Of a DNA stretch of 64,000 nucleotides, positions 41,597 through 53,200 are shown piece by piece. Position 1 is the stretch's first letter; each line of letters opens with the position of its first letter. The notes under the pieces are model-generated. The model had not been told where the DNA came from and searched no databases. It worked only from the letters and a program-made list of their open reading frames with translations. Position numbers and translations under genes: made by a program. The DNA is from Cylindrodendrum hubeiense (Eukaryota; Ascomycota; Sordariomycetes; Hypocreales; Nectriaceae), in NCBI GenBank assembly GCA_014621425.1, contig JAANBB010000017.1, positions 247,753-311,752 of the forward strand. The letters run 5' to 3'.

Positions 41597-42991
41597 ATGG
41601 ACCCCCAAACTGCAGCGTCACTCTACAATGCCAAGAATAGCCTCCTCCACCGCTTACCCAACGAGATTCTTCTCATGGTCATGTGCTATGCCTCCCAGGA
41701 TGACCTATCATTTGCCTGTCTGCGCCAGGTCTCGCGACTGTTCCGACGACTCGTCAACGCCCCCGAATTTCGGGCCCACGACTTTTCCACCTTGCATGAA
41801 TGCAACATTTGCAATGGTGAAGATTGGGATTGTCCCAAGATCAACAGTTCTGGCAGAGTTTGGACAAGATGGCGTGTTCCTAAATCTTGTAGTCGCTTGA
41901 GGGCCGACATGGAAGCACGTCTGCTGCGTGATAGGTTCTGTACAGATTGTTTAAAGAAATACGAATCTAACCTCAGACGGAAGAACGCAGAGTTGGGTGA
42001 TTACATGCATTGTGCCGGATGCGGATGCGATCACCCTTCAATCAATTTCTCGGCTATAGAAAAGCGAGAGCCATCAAGCAAGCGGATCTGCATAGGCCGA
42101 GAAGGCTACGTCCGCATTTGCGAGCACCAAGTAGTCACCTGGGCCGAAATTGAGCAGGCCACTGTTCACATGAAGCCCAAGGCTGACAGCTCAAGCACCT
42201 TAATCGACCTTAGGCAGTGCGAACATGTCGCTCATATCTTTTGTTGCAGGCTATTATCAGCGTTTCCGAAAGTGAGACTTTTTAATAGCTTTGGTCGTCT
42301 TCGTGTTTTCTTAGAATGGTCACCGCATATGCCTTTTACACACTTACCGGAAGAACAAATCCTTGAGTCAGAAATGCGAGCTGCTATAAAAAGATATCGG
42401 GCTGATGCCGGGCGCTTTATTTTACCCGAGCGAACTATTGGCTATCTCCCAGAGATGCAATGTTTTCCTTCAAGCAGCTGCGAATGCCTTCGTTATGACG
42501 ACGTTGATCTCAGCCACATTCAGAAGTCACTTCATCTAGAAACAGGGATTTTGGGGGCCCAGGCAAGAGATCGAGATTTCCCAGCGACCCTAAGCCATAG
42601 GAGGGCCGGAATCTCGTCACACCACACAGCAAGGCACCGGACAGTCCTGAACGGGCGTATTTACATGTGGAAACTCAGGTTCAAGTTCAGAGATCACGCG
42701 CCCAAGTCGAGATATATTGTCACAAGTTATGAGAGATATATTGTGCGAGTTGATCTACAAAAGATTCTTCTCGGTTACAAAATGAGGTGCCCCTTAACTT
42801 GGTTACAAGCTTTGGACCTAGACTCTTATACCTGGGATGATGGCTATGACGATACTAGCGAGCCATGCAAAATCACAAACTGTGTTAATTACAACTTGAA
42901 ACAACAGCTTCATGTCTTCTCAGAAGAAGAATACGCTCTCAACAAACCATGCGATACCACTTGTTCGGCCAATATGGGGACTGGGAGTTAA
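41597..42991 (+). CDS. F-box protein with Cys-rich middle region
   Basis: Intronless, 464 aa. F-box at residues about 16-58 (LLHRLPNEILLMVMCYASQDDLSFACLRQVSRLFRRLV), the Skp1-docking module of SCF ubiquitin ligases. It is followed by a Cys-rich region with CNIC, CTDC, CAGCGC and CEH pairs that could bind zinc, and a C-terminal half without recognised repeats (CKITNC near the end). This is a widespread fungal pattern of F-box followed by an unassigned substrate region. The ORF is open upstream in frame to the TGA at 41552, so the start may be ATG 41597 or part of a longer ancestral protein. The target is unknown. Confidence 0.82.
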   Translation: MDPQTAASLYNAKNSLLHRLPNEILLMVMCYASQDDLSFACLRQVSRLFRRLVNAPEFRAHDFSTLHECNICNGEDWDCPKINSSGRVWTRWRVPKSCSRLRADMEARLLRDRFCTDCLKKYESNLRRKNAELGDYMHCAGCGCDHPSINFSAIEKREPSSKRICIGREGYVRICEHQVVTWAEIEQATVHMKPKADSSSTLIDLRQCEHVAHIFCCRLLSAFPKVRLFNSFGRLRVFLEWSPHMPFTHLPEEQILESEMRAAIKRYRADAGRFILPERTIGYLPEMQCFPSSSCECLRYDDVDLSHIQKSLHLETGILGAQARDRDFPATLSHRRAGISSHHTARHRTVLNGRIYMWKLRFKFRDHAPKSRYIVTSYERYIVRVDLQKILLGYKMRCPLTWLQALDLDSYTWDDGYDDTSEPCKITNCVNYNLKQQLHVFSEEEYALNKPCDTTCSANMGTGS

Positions 42992-44296
42992 ATCTCAGGC
43001 TGTAGCAAGTTCAACGCGAGCAAGGTTTAGTCAATGGTTGCTAAGAAACGCTAGGAAGAAATAAGGGGGGAGGGGGTTTGTAAAGGCTATGAAGTGCCCG
43101 GGAACCAATTGGACATCTATCGTGATAGCAAGTCAGATGGTTTTTGATAGTAATATTAACAACTCTCTCCTCAACAAACCTAAGCCATTTGCTAGTATCG
43201 ATATATAGGAATGAGCTTCAATCAACTCCAGTCACACCTTGAATCTATAGATATTATGCCTCAAAACTCAAGCGACTTCTTAACCTGCACGGATGGCCGC
43301 TTTTATGACCACTTTCCTTGTCGGCTCAGCTTCGGCTCAGCTTCAACTCAACTTTACCTTAACCCTCCTCAGCGCAACCCAACCCAACCCAGCCCAGTCC
43401 AGCCCGGCCCTCATCAGCGGGGCAGCTCCTCCCATCGTGTTCCAAGCAGTTGAGCGCGTATGTCAAGCCAGTATATTGGTCGCGCTAAGAGTGGCTTCCC
43501 GGAATTTTGGCGAAAGACGTTGTAAAAAGAATTCATATCCGGAGGGTACATGCCACACTGTCGCCATTTCTTTGGGAGAAATAAGCGCTTGCAATGTCGT
43601 AGGCGTTAAGTTCTCCTTGCTACTGAGGGAAGTAGAAGTGACCATGTCGACCATGTCGACCAAGTTGGGAAGTTTTTAATGAAACTGCTGTTGCTGGAGA
43701 AGATGCTGATTGCTGCATCTGATGATGAATGGGGGCATAGACAATGTGTGTGAGATGTGTCTGATTTCATGACTAGCTAATGGACGTAGGGACGTAGTAA
43801 TAGAGGGATCTAGAGAGACCTGCTGGAATCTGCTAGAATCTGCCTACAGATCGTAATGGTGTGAATGGCTTCACCGCTGAAATCTCTTTGAGTGTGCAAA
43901 TGCCTGTGGGGCAGCTCGGGACTTCTCAAGGTTCGACAGATACTGATCTGTCTATGGGCAACTCAGCTACATATGAGGTATGTGCTAACTGGGCGGTATA
44001 CCGGCTCAAATCCGATTTGTCCCAGGCCGCCCCACACGCATTTGCACAATCAAAGAGACAGGGAAAAACAATATACATCATATCATATTAACACCTCCGT
44101 CTTCCATCGGCGGTACCTCCGTCTTGTAACGGAGATTGCAAAGATGGCAAAAGCCTGCTAGGTGCGAAATTCGCTAGTTATCTTCGCGATCGCAGTGCCT
44201 TCCCTAACAGGCTCGCAATTGCAACAAATTTGCTCAGCTAGCCACTGGCCGATTGTAGACATAGTTATCAGAGCTGGGCCTCATTCCTTAAGCTAG
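42992..44296. other. Intergenic, no supported gene
   Basis: ORFs at 43211-43453 and 43293-43679 (+) cover simple tandem sequence (two GGCTCAGCTTC units, then CCCAACC/CCCAGCC repeats) and lack motifs. The rest is unremarkable. CTAG at 44293-44296 is the left target duplication of LTR-like copy 3. Confidence 0.4.
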
Positions 44297-44670
44297 TGTG
44301 TTGGGGATAGCTGGCGTGTCAGCCATGATGAAAGCCCATTTGAGCCGGACTGTCCCTTTTGGGATATTCCGATAGGTATTGATGTCATTTGATAGGATCA
44401 ATTAGTCAGTCATTGAGGGCTGCAGGGTAGGATTGAGAGCTCGCGATCAGGTTCATCCGGATCCTCAACCTTCATATAGCAGGAAGCCTTATCTTGAGTG
44501 TTCAGCAGCAGATTTCCCAGCAGACCCAATACACATTCTTTTTGGTCTATTTTTTGCGACATTATATTGTGACCCATTTGATCAGATGAGTATCACCACG
44601 GTCACAACACCTGCTTTTTGTGGGTGGGTTTTTGGGTCTCTGACCGTCTCTTGTGCCTTTCCCCCACACA
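44297..44670 (-). mobile_element. Solo LTR-like repeat, copy 3 (internally deleted)
   Basis: 374 bp, reverse orientation: on the + strand it reads TGTGTTGGGG...CCCCCACACA and is flanked by a perfect 4-bp duplication CTAG (44293-44296 and 44671-44674). It is shorter than copies 1 and 2, mainly by loss of a block between the CCGCAATGTCGG region and the end. Many T/A changes relative to copies 1 and 2 suggest older age or RIP-like decay. Confidence 0.72.
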
Positions 44671-44971
44671 CTAGTCTATTGATAACTTTTATTCAACCAC
44701 CTCTCTTTAGGCACAAGACGAGACATTCAACTGAGTTATTCTTAAATACTCACTATTGAGCGTTTTCGATGCAAGAGTTGAAGCTGGAGTGCATTGAATA
44801 GCCTAATTCCTAGCTTTTTGGATGGATCTATATCCGGTCTTATTCTCAGAGATATGGATACCTGTCTATCGGAGCCGCAGTCAACGACTTTGCGATGACA
44901 GCCTACGTTTGCGGCTCCTCTCCTCCTGTCCGAATCATGATGTCACCAACTCGTCCAAGCCTGTAGACTCC

Positions 44972-45775
44972 TTACACTCTCGCAGCAACAATACTCATGT
45001 AAATTCCCCAAAGAAGTCCGATGAAACTCAAAAACACAATCCGACGCTGGACAGGGATGAAACTGAAACTGATGATGGAGGCAATTGGCCAAATCTTGTA
45101 ACCAGCCACGATAATGGGGATGGTTTGCTACTGAAAGTGAGTGGGCTGACGGATGTACTTGAAAAGAAGAGGACTGACCGTCATGATGTTGCTCCAGATC
45201 TGAGAGCCAGGCTGGCCCTTGAGGATACCCATGAGAACCAAGAAAGCCACTGTGTTCATGATAGCCCCAGCAGTGATGCAATCGACGAACCACTTAGTCA
45301 GCGTGTTCTTGAGGCTGAACTTGGGTTCTGGGGTGCCCGGGCGTTGGGGGAAGCCCTCTTTCAGCTCGGGCGCATCATCGTGCGGCTGCATCTCGATATC
45401 GCCAAGACGCTCATTGCGGCTGGGAACGGGATATGCGGGAAAGGTACGCTCAAGGTACTGCTGCCAGTGGTAGTTGGGGGGAGCAGTCAGGAATGTGAGG
45501 GCCACGAAGCGCAGCAGCTGGGCAATGTCCAGTGCAAAAGCGCGCTATTACGGGGCGACGACAATTAGCAATTGGGCTGGATTTCAGGGGTGCAATGGTA
45601 TGGAGGAGTGCACGATCCAGATGGATGTTCAGGGGATCTCATTTGGGATGGTAGGGCACGCGAGCGGAGCGTTCCTAACCTTTTCCTGGCGCGCTAGGAT
45701 GAGCTGGCCGAACAGGTTAGATGCCGTGGACAGGGCCGCAGCCTGAAGCGTCGCATCGACAATGGGGGAGTGCAT
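44972..45775 (-). CDS. Mpv17/PMP22-family membrane protein
   Basis: Spliced model on the - strand: exons 45775-45680, 45544-45179 and 45127-44972, 205 aa; introns 135 and 51 bp. The second uses the TAG acceptor after CTTTCAG, because the earlier CAG would bring in a stop codon. Four hydrophobic segments are spread over the family's usual length of about 200 aa. The C-terminal signature region IWPIASIISFSFIPVQRRIVFLSFIG closely fits Mpv17/PMP22 proteins of the peroxisomal or mitochondrial inner membrane, which form or regulate channels for small metabolites. A polar loop (about residues 60-100) holds PHDDAPELKEGFPQRPGTPEP. The long + strand ORF opposite (44822-45568) is an antisense shadow. 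No partner gene is adjacent. Confidence 0.9.
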
Positions 45776-47445
45776 CTTGGGCGATTAAACGAGCGTGGGC
45801 GTGAGGCGTCGCGGTCAATTGATTGATGCTGTGGATTTGGAGCTTTACGGCGAGTTGGCAACAAGGACGTCAGCGTTTCGTAGTAGTGGATGTGCCATTT
45901 CACGTGTTGTGACACGCGCAGCCCGGGATAAGGAAGATCCGCGATCCCAGCTGCTGACTGAGACACGGCCGCATGCATAATACGCCATCCTTCGTACTCG
46001 CCAGCCTCGTGTGGGAGCCGGTTGGGGTGCCTTAAATAAAAGTGCAGTGAGTCGAAAGCGACAGGCTGTGTAATGCCGTCATTGTTGCCTTTGTAGGCAT
46101 TGCTCCCCTTGGGCCTGGACTCCATAACCATTGGTGAGCCCCAGGATTTTCGGTTGAGCCGGCAACCGAGACCCATAATCCCTGCTGGAGATCCACCGCC
46201 AGATGGCCCAACCGAAAGAGGCGGGAGCGAGATTGGGTCTGGGAGATGCCCAAATTGAGTTATCGACACATCCCAAGATGCTTAACAATTACAAATAAGT
46301 ACTAATGCTGGCTAACCGTAGTCCTATCCCTAATGCCTAGTCCTAGCTAATTCCCTTAACCCTATTTCTTAACCCTAACCACTTATGACTTCTCTTTTTC
46401 TTAGTACTATTTTCGTCAATTAATTGAGATAAAATATCTGTATTTTCCTCTATCAGTGACGCTCTAGTTTAGATCGGGGTTTGAGCAGGAGAAAGCTCCT
46501 CCTAACACCCATTCCTATCACCACTCCCTTGGCACTCACTGGAAATTATTGCGTTGAGGGTGGACACCTTGATGTACGACTACGCTAGTAGAGCGGTTCG
46601 CTCTCCACATCCTGGACCGGGACATACCCTAGACTCTAACAGGATCGTGTCAAGTCTTCGACTATGACTCCCACCTGTAATTTTCCACGTCACATTTGAC
46701 ATTTGGATATATACAATTATTCTGTAGGATGCCTGTCCACCTTAAGTTAGAGGAAATGCGTGAATGCAATCATTGTTATCGACATCGACGAGAACAAACC
46801 GAGTCCACAGAGAGATAGACCCCCTAAGGTCCTCGCTATGTATGCTTGATACCCTTTACAACATGAGTAATTCCTGGCTGATGGGCTGGCAATAAACACT
46901 ACGTAATATGCCACGGCCCACCGAAGCCGTCCCCCGTTATCCCGAAACAGCGGCAATTGTACTCGGCTCCGGCGTCATGTCCGCTCCCTAAGACAGCTGC
47001 ATGCTAACCGAACGCCCTTTTATCAACAAATGTCTTAGCGCCGCCCGGGGCGGAAATGGCACCGCACTAGCACTATCCCCGACATTCGTGCCAAGCCTGC
47101 CATCCCTCCGAGATGCACAAATCGCCGCGGACTTCGCGGCGGACTCCGCGGCGGGATCTGAGAAGTCGATCCTTTGGCGGATCGGGGGAGACGGGCATTT
47201 CACCTAGCCAGGCGGAATTGCATTCTATGCGAACAATCTTGTCGAGATGCACCAAGGAACATGTGGGTCACGCTGTTAAAACGGTCCATAGTGCAATGCA
47301 TCTCGGCATTTTAGGACGGATCGCGGGTGAGTGCGATTCGATCCAGTCCAAGTCCGGCTCCACAACCCCCGGCCATTTGTACCCAGAAATTAAATGCCGT
47401 GTTTCCCGGGGGTCTCTTTGAGTCACAGACAAAAGAATAGAAGTT
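45776..47445. other. 1.7-kb intergenic interval
   Basis: No supported gene. A - strand ORF (45694-46269) overlaps exon 1 of the Mpv17-type gene and lacks motifs. At 46350-46381, CCCTTAACCCTATTTCTTAACCC-type sequence resembles a degenerate interstitial telomeric tract but has too few units to be convincing. Around 47001-47207 a GC-rich patch with GCGGACTTC/GCGGCGGACTCC units encodes an Ala-rich ORF of doubtful reality. Confidence 0.35.
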
Positions 47446-47453
47446 TATAAAAA
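47446..47453 (+). promoter_or_regulatory. TATA box of the MFS transporter gene
   Basis: TATAAAAA, 76 bp before the ATG at 47522. Confidence 0.5.
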
Positions 47454-47521
47454 GAAGCTTGGCTTCTGGAAATTATTGTATCGTCAAACTCATCTCACCC
47501 TGTCTCTACATCACAACCACA

Positions 47522-49071
47522 ATGGCAACCAACGGGAGCATGACCGAAGTTGATTCAAACCACGAGCCCACCGCGGCCCGGGAGGTTGAGAAGGGCGACT
47601 TGGACTCAGTCGGCCCTGAAGACCCCAGCAGCGCCATCAGCGAAATACCCGATGGAGGTGCGGCGGCGTGGCTAATGGTGCTTGGGACCTGGTGTACATC
47701 GTTTTGCAGCTTCGGCTGGATCAACAGTAGGCTCACAATTGTCATGTCCCTGACGCAAAGCTTTGGCTAACACTCAATTTCAAGGTGTTGGAATTTTCCA
47801 GGACTATTATGAGCGTGAAATGCTCAAGAATTATTCCTCCAGCACCATCGCATGGATTCCATCCCTGCAAATCTTCTTCATCATGGCCATGGTATGTGCT
47901 CTCGCCTATTTGTCTCCAATCAGGATTCGTATCCTAACCGGCATGAATGTAGGGTCCGGTTGTAGGAAGATTGTACGACATTTATGGACCACGCCGCTTA
48001 ATTCTTGGTGGCACGTTGCTGCACGTCTTCGGCTTGATGATGGCCTCCCTATCAACCGAGTACTATCAGATCTTGCTGTCCCAGGGTATTTGTAGTGCGA
48101 TTGGCGCATCTGCCATCTTCCAGCCAGGTATGAAACTCTCATCAAATACTGAAATCTAGGCGCTGACAATCCGCTCAAAAGCCATCAGTACGGTGCCGGA
48201 GTGGTTCAACAAGAAACGAGCCACTGCTTTTGGTATCTGCTCAACAGGATCCAGTATCGGCGGCGTCATCTTCCCTATCATGCTTACGCACTTGATTAGC
48301 AAAGTGGGCTTTCCTTGGACAATGCGTATTTCGGCCTTCCTTATTTTGTTTCTCCTGATCATCGCCAACTTGACTGTGAGACGAAGAATAGTGTCCAAGA
48401 GCAAGGTATCGAAGAAAATGGATCATCTGCGCGCGTTTCGCGAGACAAAGAGTCTTCTCCTCATGGCTGGCTTCTCCCTGATTACCTTTGGTATTTTTGT
48501 TCCAATCGATTATGTCGTTGTGGAAGCGCGGGCATCTGGGATGAGCACGGGTATTCTCGCATACCTGGTTCCTATCCTTAATTCTGCCAGGTTTGTTGTC
48601 CTTTCTATGATCGACTCGATTATCGTCTAATCTTCATGCAGCTTTTTCGGAAGATCATCATCCGGTATCGTCGCTGACAGGCTCGGACGATTCAATATTT
48701 TCACCTTTGTCTGTGGCATAGCAGGTATATTGACTATTGGGCTCTGGATACCAGCCCATAACAATGCAGCGCTCATTTCATATGCTGCGTTTTTTGGGTT
48801 CTTTTCTGGAGCGTACATCTCCCTTTCCCCTGCGCTCGTGGCTGAGATTTCCCCGCCTGAAGAGTTCGGCTACAGGTGTGGCCTTCTCTTTTTGAGTGGA
48901 TCTATCGGAGGTCTAGTGACGAATCCGATTGCTGGAGCAATCTTGGAGGCAGATAATGGATCCTTCACGGGGTTGAAGGTGTTTGCCGGGGTTTTATGCC
49001 TTGTTGGTACCGCTGTGGCTTTTGGAGCTAGACTTCATGAAACTGGCTTCAAGTTGGCGGTCAAATACTGA
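47522..49071 (+). CDS. MFS transporter, monocarboxylate (MCT/SLC16-like) type
   Basis: Spliced model: exons 47522-47726, 47785-47891, 47953-48127, 48182-48590 and 48642-49071; 441 aa. Introns are 51-61 bp. A charged cytosolic N-terminus (about 1-42) precedes the family's entry motif [15 protein letters not shown], the fungal version of the MCT signature before TM1. [13 protein letters not shown] and [20 protein letters not shown] (the loop 2-3 MFS motif) follow, then TM helices in two sets of six with [14 protein letters not shown] in the second half. The family moves monocarboxylates or other small organic acids with protons across the plasma membrane. Some fungal members serve riboflavin or metabolite export. 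No neighbouring biosynthetic genes point to a substrate. Confidence 0.92.
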
Positions 49072-50242
49072 TCCTAGTTGTGATCCATTGGGAACACACT
49101 TGTAATGGTATGGCAGTGGAAAGAAATTGAATTATAGTTTAGAAGTTGGGCTACGTATAAGTTAAGAGCGTATATATTCCTGCGTTAATAATCAGTTCGA
49201 TGAATAGACAATCATTTCCTTGACATTAATTTGTTGGCTAAACACATTCCCCACCAATCCAAAATGACTCTTGTAGTTATGCAACCACTTACATAAATCA
49301 TAATTACGACGATCTTTTCAATAGATAGGCTGATAGCAAGGCGTATCCGCAAGCTCTCTTTATAACCTTCAGTTGGGACGAAGATCCCCCGAATGGCTGG
49401 TTCTTGTGAAACAATTACTTCACGGTTTTTCTCCTAAGTAAATAGGTAGAAATTGATGGGATCATAACAGCGGCCCTGAAGGTGGGGCTATTATCACTGA
49501 GGGTCCGGGCTGGAATGACAAGGTCAAAGTTGAAGCCGTGATCCAGAACCGGATTGCCAGCCTATCGTGAGATTGGTTACAGTGCCATATTACAGTGCTT
49601 GATCACTGATTGAGTCACCGGATATTTCAGGTTAAGGGTGGTCACGCGCTGCAATTTAGGGAAGCTTACTGGTACGAGAATGAGAATGTCTCTGGTTAGG
49701 GTTTTGTCTAGGCGGCACGATGACAGTACGTAGCCGGGGGCTGGCTCTCCCGCCCAATCTGACTGTACGTATTGCCACACAACAATCCAAGGGATGATTG
49801 AGTTGTCCCTGCCAATCACATCTAATCACTCTAAGCGCTATGCAACACGTTGCCGGTAGAACCTATTTGCACTTTACAATGATTGGGTTGCCCCCACCAA
49901 TCACATCTAACAGCTCTTAGCGCAATGCAACACGTTGCCTATTTGCACTTTGCAATGATTGTGGCCAACAACCAAACAAACGGGCGTTCGTGCGACCAAC
50001 CGGCAGTTCTCAAAACAAATAACCGCTCAGGAGGCCAGTGATATCTCGCTATTGCTCCTTGGCGCAGCTTACATCTGTATGCCGACATGAACGAGGCCGC
50101 GTATCAGAGATCTTGGGACACTTTCAGGCTCTATAAGTAACCTCCAGCCGCCCGAACCGGATTTACTGGTATGCTCCCCTCTTTTCTTCCTCTTTCAGCC
50201 CAAACTTGCAATCATTTTGATCCCAAGCCCAACGCCGTCCAC
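49072..50242. other. Intergenic, upstream of the large GTPase gene
   Basis: No supported gene. An imperfect direct repeat of about 55 bp (CCAATCACATCTAA...AGCGC(T)ATGCAACACGTTGCC...TTTGCACTTT(A/G)CAATGATT) occurs at about 49814-49885 and 49897-49962. TATAAG at 50132-50137 is the likely TATA element for the next gene and is too close to ATG 50171 for normal use of that start. Confidence 0.45.
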
Positions 50243-53200
50243 ATGGCAGAGCATAGCGAATCCCGACCTGCCCTTGGTCTGGCGGTCACCCTCGGGGCTT
50301 TATACGATGCCCGCTCAGAGAAAGTTCTCGGTCAATCACTTCTCAATGCTGGGATTCTTCCACCTGAGCTTGTGGTTGAGCAAGATTTGCCCAGACAGAC
50401 CTACCACCACACCACGACAGACTGCCTCGAAGAAAAATTCCATAACCTCGACATCTCGGCCGAGCTCGGAGTCAGCATTTTATGCGGAATGTTAACTTCG
50501 AGCTGGGGTGCCAAGTATTTGTCGCAGAGGAAGTCGAGTGATCGACTTCAGGAGGCATCCGCTGTCTGCACTCTGAGAACCAAATCCGAAATACTTCAAC
50601 TCGGCGAGGCCTTGAAACCTCACTTAAACATGGACTTGTTCACCACAACTGAGGCCACACATGTCGTATGGCAAATCGAGTGGGGTGCTCAAGTCGTTGT
50701 CATGGCCAAGAGAGAGGTTCGGGATGAGAGTAGCAACTTCAACTTGTCTGAGAGGATGGCCATTAATCCCCAGGGTACTCAAGACTCCCCGGGCGCACTT
50801 AGCAGCAAATCAATTGCCAGTCGGATAATTCGCTGCATCGGACAGCCAGATTTGTCCGCCGAAGGGACATCTCAGGCAGACCTCAAATCGATCTCAACTT
50901 CTTTTGACTTTGAACTCATTGCTGAGGGTGTCGGGAACGAGAGCATCCCTCGCGATTTCGAAGGAGTTTCCGAGTTCGTACGAGCTATCCCGTCACACGT
51001 GAGCACCGTCAACGGCGGGAAGGGGGTACCGATTACGATCCATCTTCTACCACTCACAGAGCTTGCTAAATTGTTCCGCATGGATGTGGCTCACAATCAT
51101 CTCGTTCAACGGCTGGACAAGAACGCGGTTGATCGTGCTCTGGAAAGGCTGATAGAGTTGGAAACGGTAGTCAGAAGTCTATCAAGTTACTTTGATCTCC
51201 TCGAACAGCACACGTTCTGTGTCCCAAACAGTCAGATCAAGAGAGCTCGGAAATACAAAAGACGTGCTGAGGAAGACGAGGCGGACTTCAAGAAAGGTTT
51301 AAGGACCACTATCGTCGGCTTTCGCAGCGGCTCGATCGAAATGGGCGTCTTCTATGACCTCCTTGATCAAATCAGCACCGAAGATGACGCTCGAGAACTG
51401 GACAAGTATCGTTCCATCACGGACGAGTACGTTGGAAAGATCGCCTTTGCCAACGCGGTCAAAGCAAAGGGGGCTATGTACTTGAAGCACGCTAGTGACG
51501 AATTGGACAATGCCATCATTCAAAACGACACGGACGACCTGTACATCCTTTACTTCAGCGAAGCGATGAGAAAGGAATCAACCTGGAGTCGAAATCGACA
51601 AGTTCTTTTGGACCTCCTTGACGATCCGCCTCCTAATTCACGGGTAATCATTGTCGACTTCGATCGGGATACATCCCGATCATTTGAACCGAGTCTCAAG
51701 GAACCCTGCATCGAACATCGCCGTGGCGGAAAGGTCATTGTCAGTGATGTGGCAAAGGAACTAGAAGAACTCCAAGACATGGACCTTGTCAGGTGCAATG
51801 ATGACCAGTTCTCTGAGCGGCTGACAATCCATCCCCCTCCTGGACGACGGACTCTCAGGACCTTTTGCCCTGGGTCACACTGTTCCGGGAGACCGAAGTC
51901 CGCATGGAGCTGTCCCAAGTGCCGGGAACTAGTAGCCTACGGATATGAAGACCAGTACATATACTGCTACTGCCGCCGGTACCTTGCATCACACGCAGCG
52001 TTCAAGTGCAGACATAAAGAGCACGGCAACAAGTTCGTCAAATATGAGAACGACGCGGATTTGAGGAACCAGCTTGAGAATCTGGACCCAGATGAAGTAT
52101 ACAACATTCTGCTGCTTGGAAAGTCTGGCGTTGGCAAGTCGATGTTCATCAACAGCTTTTCCATGTACAACCAGTTTGCAACGCTGGACGAGGCAATAGC
52201 TGACCCTGAACCTATGGAGCCTATAATCCCATTCTCCTTTTCGTGGCAGGATGCAAACACAAACGACCACTACCTCGCTTATGGCAATGAATCTTCAGGG
52301 GAGAAATTCTCGAATAAAGGCGAGTCCGCTACGAAAAGAACCATGCTTTACCACTTTCCGATCAAGGGCAAGACGTTCCGGTTCATTGACACGCCTGGTA
52401 TTCTCGACACCGGTGGCCTGAATCAGGACCGCCTGAACATGAAAGACGTCTTCCATACCCTTAAAGCCATTGATAAACTAAGCGCGGTTTTGTTTCTCTT
52501 ACAACCAAACGAGACTCGAATGGATGACAGCTTCAAGTTCTGCATCACAGAACTGCTCAACCACTTACATCAAGACGCCGCATACAATATTATGTTCGGC
52601 TTCACAAACGCCTTCGGCACGAATTTTACCCTTGGCGCCACCGCGGTTACTTTAGATCAGATGCTACGGGATCTACAAGACCCAATAGCTCGTCGGCAGG
52701 ACAACCAGTTCTTCTTTGACGCGGGAGGCTATAAGTTCCTAGCCCACTATAAGAAGACAGGTGAAATGTGGCTCCATAAGAACCAATACGATTTCATGTG
52801 GGAAGAGTCAGTCAAGCAATCTGACAAACTCATGTTGGCTGTCATGCGACTTCCACCTCACGACCTTCGAAAAACTCTGAGGCTGAATCAAGCCCGGGTC
52901 TTTTTAGATGCCATGGCCAAACCTCTAACACATTTCCTTGCTACTATGGAGAAGTCAAAGCGTGATCTCGATAGGGCGAAGCAAGAGCTGGATGAGATTG
53001 AAGTCAAAGGGCAGAACCTTCAGGCCGAGCTTGCGAAGGTCAGAGTAAAAATAACTGTTTCGGTTCGACACAATTTATGACACAAGCGGACGGTTTGCTC
53101 TAACGAAGCTTGCAGTAGCCAGGTTCGCGACGCCGACGGCAAAATGCGCACAAATTATCATATCATTTGCCACGAAAATTGCAACGTTGATGCGCCAGAT

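Noticed and set aside
44822..45568. 248-codon ORF on the + strand
   Set aside because: It lies antisense to the Mpv17/PMP22-type gene, whose three exons give a family-consistent protein on the other strand.
46350..46381. Telomere-like AACCCT units
   Set aside because: Only two or three imperfect units separated by unrelated bases; too little for an interstitial telomere or chromosome-fusion claim.
50171..50242. Upstream in-frame ATG of the GTPase gene as start
   Set aside because: It lies only 34-39 bp after the likely TATA box, which would leave almost no leader, and family similarity begins after ATG 50243.
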